A stretch of DNA of 64,000 nt. Origin: a virus. Shown piece by piece: positions 8,077 through 18,900 of the stretch. Below the pieces are notes generated by a model, which saw only the letters and a program-made list of their open reading frames with translations, was not told the origin of the DNA and ran no database searches. Location: positions 1 to 64,000 of IMG/VR virus record IMGVR_UViG_3300034283_000433; one strand, written 5' to 3'. Made by a program: the position numbers and the translations under genes. Every line of letters begins with the position of its first letter. The stretch's first letter is position 1.

Positions 8077-9645
8077 TTATATTAAAAATCCGCTAAATTG
8101 ACTTTCAAATTGTATGCCAGTTGAACCTGATGCAATAATAGCACGAGCTTCAACATAATCCCCAGCATTTAAATTTAGAGTTGCACAAACTGTTAATGTA
8201 TGGTAATTTGAAGAATAACCACTAGGCCCTGCAATAGCGTGACCAAATGAAAAGTTTGTAGTACTACCAGTTGCACCATTTATTGTAAAGAATAATCTTA
8301 TATATGTTCCAGATGTTGAGCCATCAAATCTAGTTGTTGAAGAGAATTGATATCTTCCTGCAATAGGTGCAGTAAATCTACCATTAGATGTATTATAATG
8401 ACTTCCAGTATTATGATGAACATTCCCAAAAATAATAACAGTACCTGCCCCATCCCCTCCAGAAACGCTTTGATTATCTCCACTTCTAAATGCCTGAAAC
8501 GAAGGTTGTCCAGGTCTATCCATTCTACCAGCAAAATATGAAAGCCCTGCAGCTGAATCTATATACGCAACAAGGTCTCCTAAAGACCCATCCGCAGTTG
8601 GCTTTCTTACGCTTAATTTTCTATTACTTGCAGCATTGTCTCCCTGAAAAGAAAATCCATCTTGAATAAGAAATCCAAATCCAGTACTTAATCCTGTTCC
8701 TGTTGATTCGCAGAAAATACCAGCTGCTTTATTTGCTATAGTAGACGCTTGATATAAAGTCATAATTGCACCACCTACATCTAATCTTGCTCTTGGTGAT
8801 GCCATACCTACTCCTGTATTACTCCCAAATGGGTTTATTAAAAGTGGAGCAGCTGTTCCTTCATTGTAACAAGCTTGAATATATGTATAGTTAGCACCTG
8901 CATATCCTATTGATACTCCAACATTTGACTCTGTATATAGTTTTATTCTAAATCTTGAATAATCATATGCTTGTTGTGCATTAGTTGCAGCAATTGTAGA
9001 ACCTGTTGCTGGAAATGCTATAGTCAATGGCCCTACTGGAGAACTTGTACCAATTCCTAAAAATCCGCCTGCCGTTATTCTTGCTTTTTCTGTTGCAGTC
9101 AAAGATGCGTCTGCTGTACCTGAAGAACTATTTGAAAAAAGTATGTCACCATTTGCCGTGCTTATCATTGTAGATGGTTCTGCATACCTTGCCCTAAAAC
9201 CACTATTATAATAGAAATTTGAACCAAAGTATACATCATTACTAGAGCCAGAAAATAAAGAAAAATTTCTACCTACAAATAAATGAGCAAATGTTGTAGT
9301 AGTTGGAGAAGTGACTCCAATTGCAACATTCCCAGAAGATGTAACAGTTATTCTTCTTGTATTATCGGTTGCTATTGCTAAATCATTTGTACCCTGAGTT
9401 CCTATTGTCAATATATCTCCTAAAGCACCCCCTGTCATAGGACTTCCATTTCCATCCCAATATCTAATAATAGGCAAAACTGCAGAAGCACTAGACCTTT
9501 GCAAATAATATGCTCCTGTAATAGAGGCTATATCGCCATTAACAGATAATTTATACGATGGGTTAGTTGTGCCCATACCCACATTCCCATTATCTAGGAC
9601 TGTTATTGCGTTTGGAAATTTACTAAGGTCTCTATTTTTCGCCAT
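8077..9645 (-). CDS. Tail fibre with C-terminal C1q-like domain
   Basis: 522 aa. The N-terminus has the ITVLDNGNVGMGTTNPSYK motif shared with the neighbouring fibres, followed by repeated short strand motifs (RITVTSSGNVAIGV, KARITAGGFLGIGTSSP) of a trimeric shaft. The last about 140 residues (QPSFQAF ... GRFTAPIAGRYQFSST ... GDYVEARA) match the C1q/TNF-like jelly-roll fold, a trimeric ligand-binding head. Probably one of several receptor-binding fibres. Confidence 0.8.
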   Translation of the reverse strand: MAKNRDLSKFPNAITVLDNGNVGMGTTNPSYKLSVNGDIASITGAYYLQRSSASAVLPIIRYWDGNGSPMTGGALGDILTIGTQGTNDLAIATDNTRRITVTSSGNVAIGVTSPTTTTFAHLFVGRNFSLFSGSSNDVYFGSNFYYNSGFRARYAEPSTMISTANGDILFSNSSSGTADASLTATEKARITAGGFLGIGTSSPVGPLTIAFPATGSTIAATNAQQAYDYSRFRIKLYTESNVGVSIGYAGANYTYIQACYNEGTAAPLLINPFGSNTGVGMASPRARLDVGGAIMTLYQASTIANKAAGIFCESTGTGLSTGFGFLIQDGFSFQGDNAASNRKLSVRKPTADGSLGDLVAYIDSAAGLSYFAGRMDRPGQPSFQAFRSGDNQSVSGGDGAGTVIIFGNVHHNTGSHYNTSNGRFTAPIAGRYQFSSTTRFDGSTSGTYIRLFFTINGATGSTTNFSFGHAIAGPSGYSSNYHTLTVCATLNLNAGDYVEARAIIASGSTGIQFESQFSGFLI

Positions 9646-9655
9646 AAATTATTTT

Positions 9656-11908
9656 TTATCCTATTAAATATCCCATAAAGTTATGATATGGATTTGCTGT
9701 AGCTCCCATAGCATAGAATGTATTTGTATTATCTGTAATCATAAATATTCTAACAGAATCATTAGCTGATAAATTAATAATTACACTTCTATTACCATTT
9801 GTTCCATAGTTTGTTCCAGTAGCGGTAGTGTCAAGCCTTAAATGATAATCACCTAAGAAATTTGAGTTATTTATTCTTAGAAAAAATCTATATACATCAT
9901 CAGCACTACCTCCAATATCTGACCAAGAAAAATAATATACCCCAGCAATAGGAGCTGTAAATATACCATTTGATGCATTATAATGCCCACCTCTATTTAA
10001 GTGAACTGTAGGGAAAGTAAGATAAGAACCGCTTAATGTATTAAATGAATCACCATTCCCATAAGCTAAAAATGCTGGTTGATTTGGTTTTAAAACTTGA
10101 CCAGAAGACGTCAAAGATAATGCATCTACTGGTGTGCCATTAGTTTTTAATCTAAAATACATTCTACCATTAGCATCATTCCATCTACTATCAATATAAG
10201 AATTTCCATAGTAATTATCTGACCATAAATCTAATCCAGTCGTATTGTCCGTTTGTCTTAAAAATAAGCCAGTATTCCCATATCCGTCAGTTGAATTTAT
10301 TTGCAAAACTCTTGTTTTTGCTGGCTGAGATGTCCATCCAGTACCACTTGGCAAAGTAGCCCCTGGAGTTGAAGTATTAATTCCAATATATCCTCCAGGC
10401 TTTAAAAATAATCTAAAATCAGCGACTGATGATTCAACAAAATTTAAACCATCTGCGCTATTCCATTGAATATGCCATTTTTGAACATTACTATTATTTT
10501 GAAACCCTATAGCACCAGCATTAGCTAAAGTAAGTTTTTCATTTCCAGATGTTCCACCTATAATTACATTACCAGAAGAAGTAACAGCAATCCTTGTTGT
10601 ATTGGCTGTATAATCGTAAAGAACAAAATTATTGTTTACATTTTGCAATGCATATATTCTTGGATAAGTAGAATTTGTATTATTAAATACTAATCCTATA
10701 TTAACCGCTGACTGGTCTCCTATTAAATTCAACATATTACCATCTGTAATAGTTGTTCCGTTTATTGCAAATTTTACACCTGTTTGATATAAAGCACTAT
10801 CTCCTAAAGTCCCTGAAGCAGTCCACTTAGGGATATAGTTAGTTGTACCTGAACCACCTACTCCCGTAAATGCACCAACTGTATAGTTGTATGCAACTAC
10901 TTCCACAATATCATTCACCACACAAGCCGTGCCTAGAACTATAGAAGTTCCATTAGTCGCAGTAAACTCTGCAGCAGCTAATTTAGCACCATTGTAAAAC
11001 ACATCTACAAATCCTACAGAGTAGTTAACAGTAAATGTAGTCTGACCAGCAGTAGCTGTAAATGCAGTTGTTTGTCTTAAGCTATTATTAGCTATGAATT
11101 GTCCACCATATTTGTAAACTTCTACAACATCGTTTACAGCGGCAGCAGCTGTCAATACAACTGTTGACCCATTGCTAGCTGTAAACTCGGTAGCGTTGTC
11201 TAACTTAACACCATTTAAGAACACATCTACCATACCTACAGTGTAACCACCAGTAACAGTAAATGTAGTTTGTGATGCAGTAGCTGTAAACTTCTGAATT
11301 ACTCTTGTAGAAACAGAAGAAGCATCTACTACCCAAGTTCTATTCGCACTTAAGTCGTATGTAGTTCCGTTTATAGTTATTGTTCTAGCGTTAGTAACAG
11401 GAGTATATCCTAGTGCGCCAGTAACATCTGTATCTAATAATGTAATATCACCAGTACGTGTATTGAAGCTAGATATACCAGCTACAATTGTCCAGCTTCT
11501 ATTTGCTGATAAATCATATGTCGTACCATTAATAGTAAGTGTACGAGCATTTGTTACAGGCGTGTATCCTAAAGCTCCTGTTACATCTGTATCAGTTAAA
11601 GTTATCGCACCTGTTCTTGTATTAAAAGAAGATACACCTGATACGATAGACCAGCTTCTATCAGCAGACAAATCGTAAGATGTACCATTGATTGTAATTG
11701 TTCTTGTAGTAGGAACATAAGCACTTAATCCAGCAGGAGCTACGAAGTCTGTACCTGCAACAGCAGCTACTAACTTACCACTAGAGTCTGCCTTAAGCAT
11801 AGAACTTGTTACAGTCGTTTGCGTAAACGAAGCAGGAACAGTAATGTTTCCACTGCCATCGTAGGTTATCAAATAACTTAACTGACCTGTATTTCTAGTA
11901 TATCCCAT
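9656..11908 (-). CDS. Long tail fibre with internal repeats and C1q-like head
   Basis: 750 aa. The N-terminal half has a roughly 50-residue unit repeated three times (FNTRTGAITLTDTDVTGALG, TINGTTYDLSANRSW) and then a roughly 70-residue unit repeated twice (FTATASQTTFTV ... VDVFLNGVKL). The same second unit appears in the next fibre at 11908-13686. The C-terminus is a C1q-like head (NGIFTAPIAGVYYFSWSD). The DNA repeats lie at about 10.9-11.7 kb. Modular structure suggests fibre evolution by recombination between neighbouring genes. Confidence 0.82.
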   Translation of the reverse strand: MGYTRNTGQLSYLITYDGSGNITVPASFTQTTVTSSMLKADSSGKLVAAVAGTDFVAPAGLSAYVPTTRTITINGTSYDLSADRSWSIVSGVSSFNTRTGAITLTDTDVTGALGYTPVTNARTLTINGTTYDLSANRSWTIVAGISSFNTRTGDITLLDTDVTGALGYTPVTNARTITINGTTYDLSANRTWVVDASSVSTRVIQKFTATASQTTFTVTGGYTVGMVDVFLNGVKLDNATEFTASNGSTVVLTAAAAVNDVVEVYKYGGQFIANNSLRQTTAFTATAGQTTFTVNYSVGFVDVFYNGAKLAAAEFTATNGTSIVLGTACVVNDIVEVVAYNYTVGAFTGVGGSGTTNYIPKWTASGTLGDSALYQTGVKFAINGTTITDGNMLNLIGDQSAVNIGLVFNNTNSTYPRIYALQNVNNNFVLYDYTANTTRIAVTSSGNVIIGGTSGNEKLTLANAGAIGFQNNSNVQKWHIQWNSADGLNFVESSVADFRLFLKPGGYIGINTSTPGATLPSGTGWTSQPAKTRVLQINSTDGYGNTGLFLRQTDNTTGLDLWSDNYYGNSYIDSRWNDANGRMYFRLKTNGTPVDALSLTSSGQVLKPNQPAFLAYGNGDSFNTLSGSYLTFPTVHLNRGGHYNASNGIFTAPIAGVYYFSWSDIGGSADDVYRFFLRINNSNFLGDYHLRLDTTATGTNYGTNGNRSVIINLSANDSVRIFMITDNTNTFYAMGATANPYHNFMGYLIG
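11320..11710 (-). repeat. Three tandem repeats of about 150 bp in a tail fibre
   Basis: Three near copies of a unit of about 150 bp coding the TINGTTYDLSANRSW module of the fibre 9656-11908. They differ by scattered changes, as expected of old tandem duplications. Confidence 0.65.
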
Positions 11909-13686
11909 TAGATTAAATTATTTCGTTTTAATATGTCACGAAGTTCGTTATTTTCCTTCTTTAATTCTTTTATAGCCTCAATAAATAATCCACCCATATT
12001 TCCGTAAGCTACATTATACATACCATCTTCATCTTGATTTACAACTTCTGGTACTATAGGTAATGTTTCTTGCGCAATAACACCAATTTTCGTTTTACCA
12101 TCTTCAGAGCCTATTCTTGTGTAAGACACACCTCTTAATGCTAATACTTTATCAAGTGCGCCTTCAATAGTCTTTACATTTTCTTTTACTCTAGCATCTG
12201 AGTATGCTGTTACATCACCAACAGCTGTCCAGTTACCTGAGTCATCACAATAAGCTCCCCATCCACCAGCTTGAGTTAAAAATCCAATACGATTTGAGTT
12301 ACAATGAATTTCACGCTGCCCCTCATCACTATCTGACATATATATAGAACTGGATGAGCCAGCTCCTGTTACTGTTAAATATCCACCTATTGTAACACTA
12401 CCACTACTTGATAGTGGCGTATATCCTAAAGCACCTGTAACCTGACCTGATGTAATACCAGTCAAGTATGTACTGTTATCGTAAGATATAGTTGTACCTG
12501 AAATCTTCACAAAACCTGTACCATTCAATGCAGGCTGACCACCTAATCCAGCCAATGTATATGTAGGTATATTTAATGTTGCACCTGTTAAGGTTGCAGC
12601 ACCTGAACTACCTGTTACTGTTAAAGTAAGTGCGTTTTGTTTATTGTTAAATGTTGTCCAGTTAGCTGATGTCAAATATCCGTTCTGGCTACCTGTAGCA
12701 GCAGGCATAGAAAATACACCTGTGTTTGAATCGTAAGCCATAGGAGCTGTAGCAGAGAATGCAGCTTTACTTGCACCACCACCAATACCATTTGCAACAA
12801 CAGTTAAAATAGTTCCCTCTGGTATTCCTGAAGCTAATGTGATACTTGTACCATTCGTAGCTGTAAACTCAGCAGGAGCCATCTTAGAGCCATTATAGAA
12901 TACTTCTACGCTACCTACAGTATAGTTTACTGTGAATACACTTTGGTTAGCTGTAGCTGTAAATACAGTCTCTGTTCTTGTAGGAATATTAGCTGCATCA
13001 GCAGGAGTATATCCTAACCATCCAGCTATTGTTTTATTCACCCATAATGTTCCGTTATATCCTAAGATATGACCATTAACAGGAGTAGTTGTAATTAAAT
13101 CAACATCGTGAATTTCTCTAAGCTCAAAACCATTCTGCACCTTCACAAAAATCTCACCATTGTTAGCGTTTATTCTTGTAACGATACCTATAAAAACTAA
13201 GTGAGCAGGAGCATAAGGCTTGTTAGTCAAACCATATATTAAGTTACCATCAGTACCTAACCATACAGGGTCACCTGCATTAGTAGCTCCTGTAGTATTT
13301 AAGCCTGCCAATAACCCTTCTGTAATAACGTTCCCAATCCCATTGTTAGATAGGTTAGACTCTATAAGACCCATTGTCTTAGATGATGTAGCTTCAGATG
13401 CGTTAGAGGCCTTGCCAACTATCATATTTGTGCCATCCGCACTTGTAACATAAACAGCTTGTCCCTTTGTTAAAGCTACACCTGCCTTTACTTGATGTTT
13501 TACAGTAGATGTAAAACCAGCAGGCAAGGAACCTATACCCAAATCATTGTACAATTCTAAAGCAGTTCTGAAATCTACATTGCCAGAAGCATCAAGTACT
13601 AAAAACTTGTCAGTATTTGTACCAGCATTAGCTACAGAGTTAGCTGTAATTGTACCATTAAATATGGCATTACTTTGAAACTTCAT
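11908..13686 (-). CDS. Tail fibre with S74 intramolecular chaperone
   Basis: 592 aa. The N-terminal region resembles phage head-decoration or fibre-base domains (KHQVKAGVALTKGQAVYVTS), followed by one copy of the module shared with 9656-11908 (FTATANQSVFTVNYTVGSVE). The C-terminus is a second S74 chaperone in this window, with YSDARVKENVKTI carrying the Ser/Lys pair and IGVIAQETLPIVPEVV. The gene's ATG overlaps the downstream fibre gene at a single base. Confidence 0.85.
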   Translation of the reverse strand: MKFQSNAIFNGTITANSVANAGTNTDKFLVLDASGNVDFRTALELYNDLGIGSLPAGFTSTVKHQVKAGVALTKGQAVYVTSADGTNMIVGKASNASEATSSKTMGLIESNLSNNGIGNVITEGLLAGLNTTGATNAGDPVWLGTDGNLIYGLTNKPYAPAHLVFIGIVTRINANNGEIFVKVQNGFELREIHDVDLITTTPVNGHILGYNGTLWVNKTIAGWLGYTPADAANIPTRTETVFTATANQSVFTVNYTVGSVEVFYNGSKMAPAEFTATNGTSITLASGIPEGTILTVVANGIGGGASKAAFSATAPMAYDSNTGVFSMPAATGSQNGYLTSANWTTFNNKQNALTLTVTGSSGAATLTGATLNIPTYTLAGLGGQPALNGTGFVKISGTTISYDNSTYLTGITSGQVTGALGYTPLSSSGSVTIGGYLTVTGAGSSSSIYMSDSDEGQREIHCNSNRIGFLTQAGGWGAYCDDSGNWTAVGDVTAYSDARVKENVKTIEGALDKVLALRGVSYTRIGSEDGKTKIGVIAQETLPIVPEVVNQDEDGMYNVAYGNMGGLFIEAIKELKKENNELRDILKRNNLI

Positions 13687-13689
13687 TTA

Positions 13690-14784
13690 TTATTTTTTAA
13701 TAACTACACGATATGCATTTAATGCAGGAGCTGTTGCAAAACTAACTGTTACTACCGAAGTAGAAGTCATTACAACATCTGCATATACTTGTTCATATGT
13801 AGAGTTATCATATATTAAAACTATTACATCTCTTGTTCCCAAGTTATGTGTTAGAGTAAAACTTGTAGCACTTGCGTTACCTACGTTTGCAGCATACCCA
13901 CCAACAGCATTAGCTAAATATGTAACTAACTTAAGTGGAGTAACTATTCTTTGGTCATCTGTACCTGCATTTACTTCAGCTTGAGTAGCAATCTCTGCTA
14001 AACCTAAAGTAGTCTCTGTAGCTTGGTCTCTATTTACTTCTAACTGAATCCAATCACTTGCACTAGATGTAGAAGCAGAATCAATCTTAGCGATGATTAC
14101 ATCACCTACGTTGAACGCTACACCACCTGTTGTACCTGCTACAGATACATACCAGTAATCACCTTTCTTAGTTCCTGCTACAGGAGTAGAACCTACAGGG
14201 AAAGAACCACTAGATGCATCCCAAGCTCCTTCTAGGTTACCTAAAGTTCCTACATTAGTATCTATGTAAGATTTAATTGCAGAAGAAGTAGCTAATGTAG
14301 TTGAGCTAGCAGAAGCTAAATCAGTTATAACAGTAACTTCAGCAACATTTGCTGTACCGCCTGAAACGTTACCTAAAACTTTAAGATTAGCTATTTGTGC
14401 AATCTTAGCCAAAGTAACTTGGTTATCGCCTAACTTAATTGTAGTTACAGCTCCGTCATTCAACTTAGCTGTAGTGATACCTAAATCTTTAACACGAACT
14501 ATATCGTTATTAACTTCAATGGTAGCATTATCTACATTCACATCTAACGTAACATCTCCTGTCGTTCCACCACCAGTTAAACCAGCTCCTGCAACTACAG
14601 AAGTGATATCACCTGTAAGGTCTAACCAAGTAGTTCCATTGTATAAGAATAGTTTTTTAACACCAGTTGTGGTATCAAAATAAATCTGGCCTTGTACAGG
14701 GCTAGATGGATTACCAGCGTTGTTATGTACCGCGACATTTACTATCTGGTTTTTGTTCAAGTCAATGTTAGTAAGAAATTTCAT
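13690..14784 (-). CDS. Tail fibre protein
   Basis: 364 aa. The start (MKFLTNIDLNKNQIVNVAV) and the GQIYFDTTTGVKKLFLYNGTTW stretch are common fibre-base motifs; the segment TETTLGLAEIATQAEVNAG with IVTPLKL is a widespread phage fibre linker. The C-terminal about 65 residues (SFTLTHNLGTRDVIVLIYDN) resemble the end of the next protein at 14791-15405, so the two share a terminal domain. Confidence 0.8.
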   Translation of the reverse strand: MKFLTNIDLNKNQIVNVAVHNNAGNPSSPVQGQIYFDTTTGVKKLFLYNGTTWLDLTGDITSVVAGAGLTGGGTTGDVTLDVNVDNATIEVNNDIVRVKDLGITTAKLNDGAVTTIKLGDNQVTLAKIAQIANLKVLGNVSGGTANVAEVTVITDLASASSTTLATSSAIKSYIDTNVGTLGNLEGAWDASSGSFPVGSTPVAGTKKGDYWYVSVAGTTGGVAFNVGDVIIAKIDSASTSSASDWIQLEVNRDQATETTLGLAEIATQAEVNAGTDDQRIVTPLKLVTYLANAVGGYAANVGNASATSFTLTHNLGTRDVIVLIYDNSTYEQVYADVVMTSTSVVTVSFATAPALNAYRVVIKK

Positions 14785-14790
14785 CTTGTT

Positions 14791-15405
14791 TTAGTTTAAG
14801 TAGGCTTTACCACTAATTGCAGCAGTAAAAGTTATTGTTAGTTGATTTAGTGAATTATATTTTACTTCTCCCATAATGATATCGTTAGACGTATCCACGA
14901 TATTTATGGCAGCATATTTATTTAAATTATGTACTACTGTCCAAGTAGCACTTGCAACTTGTTGGTCGTGCACATAGTTTTCTCTTGTCTGTGTTTGGAT
15001 ATAACTAAGGTCAAGATTAACATTTACGCTAGTGCCTGTAAAGTCCGTTGAGCCAGTTAATCCAAGCCCTAAATTCAATGGTGTAACTTTGAATACGTAT
15101 GGAGATACTGTATTAATGCTAGAAACCACCACTATGTCGCTATATATTGGGCTTAACTTACCATAGTCATATAGATTCACCTTTGCACTTAACCTCTCTA
15201 CAACCTTGTCTAGTTTACTATTACCTACATAGTAATTATCAGCCCACTCAACAGCTTTCTTGTATAAAAAGATTATATCTCTCTCATAATCAAGCAGTTC
15301 GCTGTCTTCAGCAAACATATCGTCATAAGCTACTGAGCCTAGTCTATAAAGGGTTTTATCCGCCTTTAAGAGAATATCTGATATTTCGGTTATAGTATAA
15401 CCCAT
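14791..15405 (-). CDS. Fibre-attachment or tail structural protein
   Basis: 204 aa. The N-terminal half is helical, and the C-terminus (ATWTVVHNLNKYAAINIVD) is a beta domain related to the C-terminus of the neighbouring fibre at 13690-14784. A helical base plus shared head suggests an adaptor joining fibres to the tail; this is an inference. ATG overlaps the upstream gene's last base region, as expected for coupled translation. Confidence 0.6.
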   Translation of the reverse strand: MGYTITEISDILLKADKTLYRLGSVAYDDMFAEDSELLDYERDIIFLYKKAVEWADNYYVGNSKLDKVVERLSAKVNLYDYGKLSPIYSDIVVVSSINTVSPYVFKVTPLNLGLGLTGSTDFTGTSVNVNLDLSYIQTQTRENYVHDQQVASATWTVVHNLNKYAAINIVDTSNDIIMGEVKYNSLNQLTITFTAAISGKAYLN

Positions 15406-15959
15406 TAGTAACCTATTTTAAGAGCATCAGAAATATACTTACCTCTATCAAGGCAAGACTGAGAAGCACCAATGTCTCCGTCAATACCAGCCTTCTTAGC
15501 TGATTCTTGCTCTATGAATAATCTCTGTAAGTCCTTTACGAATTTGTAGTCTTTCTCAAGACCTGTGCTAATAGCCATCTTATTGGCATTAGAGAAGAAC
15601 GCACTCATAATGTAGCAAATCAATACTACAAGTTCTGTCTTAGTATATACGCTACCTGTCTGAGGTGAGCTAGAAGTAAGTGCTAATGTTATATTAAAAG
15701 CATAATCCTTGTCTATAAAGGGCACATTCTTGTCGTCTACGCCACTCAATGTAATGCTGTTTCCTGAAGCAAAAGGCCATACGTATTGGTTATATGTAAC
15801 ACCATTTACCTTTAGATATGTACCATCTGATTTAACGATTGTAAGCTTTCTAGAAGAGAATGTATTTGTAGCCTCTACATTATAGGTAGACGTATCAGTC
15901 ACAATGAACTGACTGCAGTCTGCTCCTTGGGTAATGCTAATTGAGGTGATAAAAGGCAT
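15405..15959 (-). CDS. Virion-associated protein, N-terminal beta domain
   Basis: 184 aa with the ATG at 15959-15957. An ATG 18 nt upstream is in frame but lies inside a TATATTTG box (15982-15975), so the shorter start is preferred. The protein begins MPFITSISITQGADCSQFIV followed by DTSTYN, a pattern I associate with structural proteins next to fibres in Bacteroidota phages. The C-terminal half is helical with a hydrophobic stretch (ELVVLICYIMSAFF). Function not known. Confidence 0.6.
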   Translation of the reverse strand: MPFITSISITQGADCSQFIVTDTSTYNVEATNTFSSRKLTIVKSDGTYLKVNGVTYNQYVWPFASGNSITLSGVDDKNVPFIDKDYAFNITLALTSSSPQTGSVYTKTELVVLICYIMSAFFSNANKMAISTGLEKDYKFVKDLQRLFIEQESAKKAGIDGDIGASQSCLDRGKYISDALKIGY

Positions 15960-15974
15960 ATTAAAACGTTTACG

Positions 15975-15982
15975 CAAATATA
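15975..15982 (-). promoter_or_regulatory. TATATTTG box deciding the start of 15405-15959
   Basis: TATATTTG on the minus strand; it includes the upstream in-frame ATG at 15977, which supports the later start at 15959. Confidence 0.5.
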
Positions 15983-15993
15983 CCTAAAAACTC

Positions 15994-18900
15994 CTATTTA
16001 TTCTTTGGCTGTGCTAGCTTCATATATTCTATACCAGTAGGATTGTCTGCATTCATTAACCCTAGATTGTACAATAAGCCGAAATAGTTGCTTTTCTCTT
16101 TAGCGTCCATATCTGAAGCCTGGTCAAATATATACTTTGCTCTAATCTTAGCGTCATTGATAATATAGGCTTGGTATACATTTTGGTCATAGTTTTTTTG
16201 AATATACTTTCTTTTCATATCTGCAGAAACAGACTTAGATATATTTCCAGCTATTCCACCACGCTTATCTGAGCTAAGTGTAACCAATTTGCTGTATAAA
16301 GAAGGATAATCCTTTTTAACAGGTTCAAGCGTTTTTATTATTTCCGCAAACTTGTTTTCTATCTGCTTATTATAGTTGTCATACTCCTCTTGAGAACCTT
16401 TTTTATTTGCAAGTAATGCGCCAAATGCTTTTGAACGCAAGTGCTCAATCTCCAATAAATCGCCCTCAATCAAAGACTTATAATAGTTTGGCGTGCCAGA
16501 GAACATTCTTTTCTGTAAAGACAATCCATTAAATATAGCACCTTTCCAGTCTTTCTCAATGTCATTCTTTATGCTTACAGGAGCTCCAGATGCTAATTCA
16601 ATTGCAGTTTCAAATGCAATCTTTGGAATATATATAAGAGGGTTTCTTTCTGGCTGTCCGTATATCTTTTGACCTGCAGCTTGCATTCTAGCTGGAGACA
16701 AACCAGTTGCACTACCTACTTTTTTATAGAAAGTACTTACAGCTTCATCAGTAGCTCCTTCTATGCTATCTGGTATATCAGCCTCGTCTTTTACTAGTTG
16801 TCTCTTAGTAAACAAGTCTAAGTTATTGTATGCCATCATAGCTGCAGCGCCTGGAGGTAACTTTGCAGGAATCTCTGTAATATCTCCAAATGGATTAGCA
16901 TTAGCAATAGCACCAACATAATCAGCCTTGCTGTATATAGCATTGTTAACCTTGCTTTCAAATCCCATCATACCAGCTACCCAGAAATTTTTATATACTG
17001 GAGGTAAAGGAACCTTTACAAACGCTCTTTCTGGGACATTACCACCTACGTATATGTTAAGGTAGTTTAGCTTTTGGTATTCAGATAATGCATCCCAAGC
17101 AGCTTTTTTCTTCTTTTTTTCTTCTTCGTCTTCCCAAGCCATATTCAATACACCTGCACTATAAGCTGTTAACATACCGCCTATAGATAGCATTTCCGCT
17201 AATTGATAAGCTGCTCTACCTGGATTCTTTTTAATCTGGTCTGTAACAGAAACCCCTGTTCTAACTGTAGAGTTTAAATAGATAATTAATCTTGACGCTG
17301 GCTTAATAATACTACCTCCTCTAGCAAAGTCAGAACTTCTTCTAGCTTCGTGAGCAGCCTTGGCATATATATCATTCATCTCGGAAGTATTTGGTTGTCT
17401 TCCGTTTTCTTTTGCAAACTTTTCTGTAAATACAACTCTTGCTCTATCAAATATAATAAGTCTTGTAGCCTTCTCTGTTACGTCTGATACTTTACCTAAA
17501 CCTGTCGCATCTATTAATTTATCTATAAATTCAACTGGCTTAGAACTATATTTGCTAGCATTATTGATTAACTTTTCATAATTATCTCCATCTACAACGT
17601 CTTTTGATAATAAAGAAGATTCTAATTCTTTACCAGCGTTCATTTCAGTAAATGCACCCCACTTTGCAGCTAATCTATATTTATCTCCTCTTTTGATAAC
17701 TTGTTGTATAGAACCTCTCCATCCTACTTTATCAACTCCACCAAGTGCAATCTGTGCATATGCAACAGGAACAGATGGAGCAAATACATTAGTAGCAACT
17801 GCAGCTGTTATAGGGTCTAATGCAATCATCTGAAATATACCAAATCCAGGGTTCTTACCAGTAAATATTTTTTGAGCTAAACTAGCAAATGTTATATTGG
17901 CTAATGTATTAATTTCATCAGATTGACGATATTTTGCATTCCATTGTTTTGTTATTTCATTGTCTGCAAGTAATGCCTTTTTTTGTCCATCTTCATAGTA
18001 GAATATGTAAGACTTCCCTTCTGGTGCTTTTGGATAAACAGGATTACCTTCCATATCAAGTCTAACCTCACCTTCGTCATCTACTAATGGATTAACGATT
18101 TGAATCATACCATTATCAGGAATACTTTCAGCAAACTTAACCAATCCTAATGCAGCCCTATTATTAGATATACTCTTATAATGACCAGCAGCAAATACTT
18201 GGAATACATTTTCGTAGTCAGTAAGAATATCTCCTTCAGCACCGCCAGTTAAAACAGCCTTTCTTAGTTGATTAGGGTTTTTTGATACTACTCTAGCATA
18301 CTCTGGATTTTCTTCTTGTAATATCTTCTCTATGTATGTAATTGGAACGTAATCGTATTTAGTATAGAATTCGTGCTGCTCTTTAGACGCTATGCCATTT
18401 TCCAACTTTTCATCCATAAGCTTCTTAAATGTATTAAACATTTTATCTGCTCTATTATTTAAATCTTCAAATGTAGCACCATCAAACATTGCAACATTAT
18501 CAATTTCTTTTTGCAATAATTCTATTCTCTTTTTAGCAAATCCTGCATTATCTGCTACCTTTTTACCTGTAGCATCTACAGTAGAACCTACTTGGTAGTT
18601 TTGCAAATATTCTGTAGTAGTCTGCGTCTGTGGATTATATTTTCTTCCTAATACTTTTCTACCTTGTAAATATTCTACAGTAGCGTCTATTCTAACTTGA
18701 AGTGCTTCTTTTTTAGCCTTACTTCTAAGTTTTTTCATCTGAGCGCGCATTGCTTGAAGTTCATTGAATTTGTCTTCAATCATATTTTGTATAGCTACAA
18801 TTCTTCTTGCACTAATAATTTGATTAAGTAATTCAACTTCGCTAGTCTTACTTCCTAATATTTCAATATCGTTTTTGTCAGATAATCCACCGTAAACAGC

